Origin: Glaciimonas sp. PCH181
Lineage (GTDB): Bacteria > Pseudomonadota > Gammaproteobacteria > Burkholderiales > Burkholderiaceae_D
Assembly (NCBI RefSeq): GCF_003056055.1
Contig: NZ_PYFP01000003.1
Location: 186,001 to 250,000, forward strand
DNA: 64,000 bases
Reading direction: 5' to 3'
Position 1 is the stretch's first letter; every line of letters starts with the position of its first letter. Below the pieces are notes generated by a model. The model saw nothing but the letters and a program-made list of their open reading frames with translations. It did not search any database and had not been told where the DNA came from. The translations under genes were made by a program, and so were the position numbers. Below, piece by piece: positions 62,462 to 64,000 of the stretch.

Positions 62462-63340
62462 TTATTTTTCTTCATGTTCATGCTCTGTCTGCAAAATGCT
62501 GACTGGCTTACCCTTGAATAAGCGCCAGAAATACACCCCGAGACCGGACAAACCATACAGTACGAACAAACCGAACAAGACTTTGGACGGCGCGCTGGAA
62601 ATGACCACCAATATCAACACAACGACAAAAGCGGCAATAAATGGCACCGGCTTGCGTAGGTTGATATCTTTAAAGCTATAAAAAGGAACGTTGGTGACCA
62701 TTGTCAGGCCAGCGTATAAGGTTATTGCCCATGCAGCCCAACTCAAGTCGGCACCAACAAAGCCGAGGTCATCCATAATCCAGACGAAACCTGCTACCAG
62801 TGCGGCAGCTGCCGGACTAGGCAAACCTTGAAAATAGCGTTTATCGACTACGGTAATGTTGGTATTGAAACGTGCCAATCGCAACGCCGCGCCAGCGCAA
62901 TACACAAATGCAGCCAGCCAGCCAAGTTTGCCCATGCCGCGCAAAGACCATTCGTACACCACCAGCGCCGGAGCAGCGCCGAAAGACACCATGTCCGACA
63001 GGCTGTCATATTGCGCGCCAAATTCGCTTTGGGTGTTGGTCATACGGGCTACGCGGCCATCAAGACTATCGAGCACCATCGCAGCAAAAATCGCGATGGA
63101 GGCGTAATCGAACTTCAGATTCATTGCCATGACGATAGCAAAAAACCCGCAAAAAAGCGCGGCGGTCGTAAATGCATTCGGCAGCAAATACACGCCACGA
63201 CGTCTTAAACTAGGCCGAATCGGCCCTTCGTCGTCGTCCTCGTCATCCGGATACGGCGTGCGCAACGCATTTTTTGTGCGCAATGTCTTAGGGAACTGTG
63301 TGACGTTACTCTTCGCCTTACGGCGGGGGAAAGTAGCCAT
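62462..63340 (-). CDS. pssA: CDP-diacylglycerol-serine O-phosphatidyltransferase
   Basis: 292 residues with about eight membrane helices. The complete CDP-alcohol phosphotransferase motif is present (D-G-x2-A-R-x8-G-x3-D-x3-D), read in LDSLDGRVARMTNTQSEFG and AQYDSLSD. It makes phosphatidylserine from CDP-diacylglycerol and serine in the inner membrane; Psd from the neighbouring gene then makes phosphatidylethanolamine. I start at ATG 63340, behind GGA at a suitable distance, rather than at 63346. The ~50-residue charged N-terminal tail (YPDDEDDDEGP) is common in the betaproteobacterial form. Confidence 0.96.
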   Translation of the reverse strand: MATFPRRKAKSNVTQFPKTLRTKNALRTPYPDDEDDDEGPIRPSLRRRGVYLLPNAFTTAALFCGFFAIVMAMNLKFDYASIAIFAAMVLDSLDGRVARMTNTQSEFGAQYDSLSDMVSFGAAPALVVYEWSLRGMGKLGWLAAFVYCAGAALRLARFNTNITVVDKRYFQGLPSPAAAALVAGFVWIMDDLGFVGADLSWAAWAITLYAGLTMVTNVPFYSFKDINLRKPVPFIAAFVVVLILVVISSAPSKVLFGLFVLYGLSGLGVYFWRLFKGKPVSILQTEHEHEEK

Positions 63341-63542
63341 GTGCATTCCGTTTCAATAAAAAACAAATTATGGCACCGCGAAGACCTTCGCTGTTATTGG
63401 GAATAACTAACGAAGGTGGTGCGAATCGTGATTGGACGATGTTGTCAGCGCGCTTGATCTGTCCCCAAAGGGCCAGCATCGTCAATCACAGACTGGCTAG
63501 TGCAGCAGGTAGTAGAGTCTATTCAGAATAATATAATTGGCC

Positions 63543-64000
63543 TTAAAATTCGGCCAAAATTGTTTCTGTAGCGGATACTTTGTCGCCAACAGCGACTTTC
63601 GGTGTTGCCGTTAAAGGCAGATACACATCCACCCGTGAGCCAAAACGGATGAAACCATAACGCTGACCGCGGGTTAAAACATCTGCAACTTTAACGTAAC
63701 AAAGAATACGTCGTGCAATCAACCCTGCCACTTGCACACAAGTCACGGTTTGTCCGTTTGCCGCAGTGATGACCAACGCGTTACGTTCGTTTTCAATCGA
63801 TGCTTTATCCAGATCGGCATTGACAAACTTGCCGGGAAAATATTGGACTGTTTCGATCTTCCCATCCACTGGCGCACGATTTGAATGCACATTGAAGACA
63901 TTCATAAAGACGCTAATTTTGAGGGCTTCACGGTTCGCGTAAGGGTCATGGGCTTTTTCGACCACCACAATACGACCATCGGCTGGCGAAATCACCGCGC
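63543..64000 (-). CDS. psd: Phosphatidylserine decarboxylase proenzyme, 5' end cut by window edge
   Basis: The last ~152 residues are visible; the frame continues past the right edge ([21 protein letters not shown]…). The core has [15 protein letters not shown], and near the C-terminus [14 protein letters not shown] contains the Gly-Ser bond where self-cleavage makes the pyruvoyl group. This is the shorter bacterial Psd type. It decarboxylates phosphatidylserine to phosphatidylethanolamine. It lies upstream of pssA on the same strand with a 200-base gap that shows no terminator. Confidence 0.95.
   Translation of the reverse strand, partial: AVISPADGRIVVVEKAHDPYANREALKISVFMNVFNVHSNRAPVDGKIETVQYFPGKFVNADLDKASIENERNALVITAANGQTVTCVQVAGLIARRILCYVKVADVLTRGQRYGFIRFGSRVDVYLPLTATPKVAVGDKVSATETILAEF

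Noticed and set aside
1..64000. CRISPR arrays, tRNA or rRNA genes, prophage
   Set aside because: No regular short-repeat array, tRNA cloverleaf, rRNA sequence, integrase or phage structural gene was seen on reading the window.

Overview
The window looks like a chromosome segment of a betaproteobacterium of the order Burkholderiales, probably Oxalobacteraceae (Glaciimonas/Collimonas/Herbaspirillum-like). This rests on the psd-pssA-leuA gene order at the right end, Burkholderiales-type trimeric porins, a TctD/TctE-like two-component pair, and protein-level resemblance. The genus is an inference, not a measurement. About 50 protein genes can be supported; I saw no tRNA, rRNA, IS element or CRISPR array.

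Left part (1-11.3 kb): an aromatic-acid catabolic region. A metabolite:H+ symporter and a porin are followed by a minus-strand operon (HPPD-like protein, AroE-family dehydrogenase, dehydroshikimate dehydratase, AroQ) and two IclR regulators. A plus-strand operon then encodes pcaH, pcaG, pcaB and a PcaC-PcaD fusion. Together they would convert dehydroquinate/shikimate to protocatechuate and on to 3-oxoadipate. The last steps (pcaIJ, pcaF) and a quinate dehydrogenase are not in the window. The operon promoters share a 10-bp core motif.

11.8-22.3 kb: a membrane diguanylate cyclase and an unrecognised gene, then a LysR regulator divergent from a seven-gene operon. That operon holds a polar amino-acid ABC importer, a cysteine-dioxygenase-like cupin, a four-domain rhodanese-like protein and a PLP C-S lyase, and probably imports and degrades a sulfur amino acid. 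22.4-29.3 kb: a sulfonate/nitrate-type ABC importer, a two-component system and a second porin. 29.6-34.7 kb: single genes (repeat-built membrane protein, DUF1059-like, methyltransferase, GNAT, GAF-PAS-PAS-GGDEF cyclase). 35.2-44.9 kb: a peptide ABC operon with two paralogous binding proteins and an exported M3 peptidase.

44.9-47.1 kb: an AT-rich islet, the most unusual part. It encodes a putative R-S-E ADP-ribosyltransferase with an effector-like N-terminus, a small orphan protein, and two copies of a ~140-bp element. Each copy appears to specify a ~65-nt RNA carrying anti-Shine-Dalgarno motifs and ending in an intrinsic terminator. The order on the minus strand is orphan gene, RNA copy B, transferase gene, RNA copy A. 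Next comes a lipoprotein-type subtilisin autotransporter.

50.7-64 kb: an MdfA-type drug exporter, a DJ-1/PfpI protein, a D-amino-acid cluster (GntP permease, RidA, D-aminoacylase, RpiR regulator, D-serine-dehydratase-like enzyme, PfkB kinase), a ChaC-like protein, and finally leuA, pssA and the start-truncated psd.
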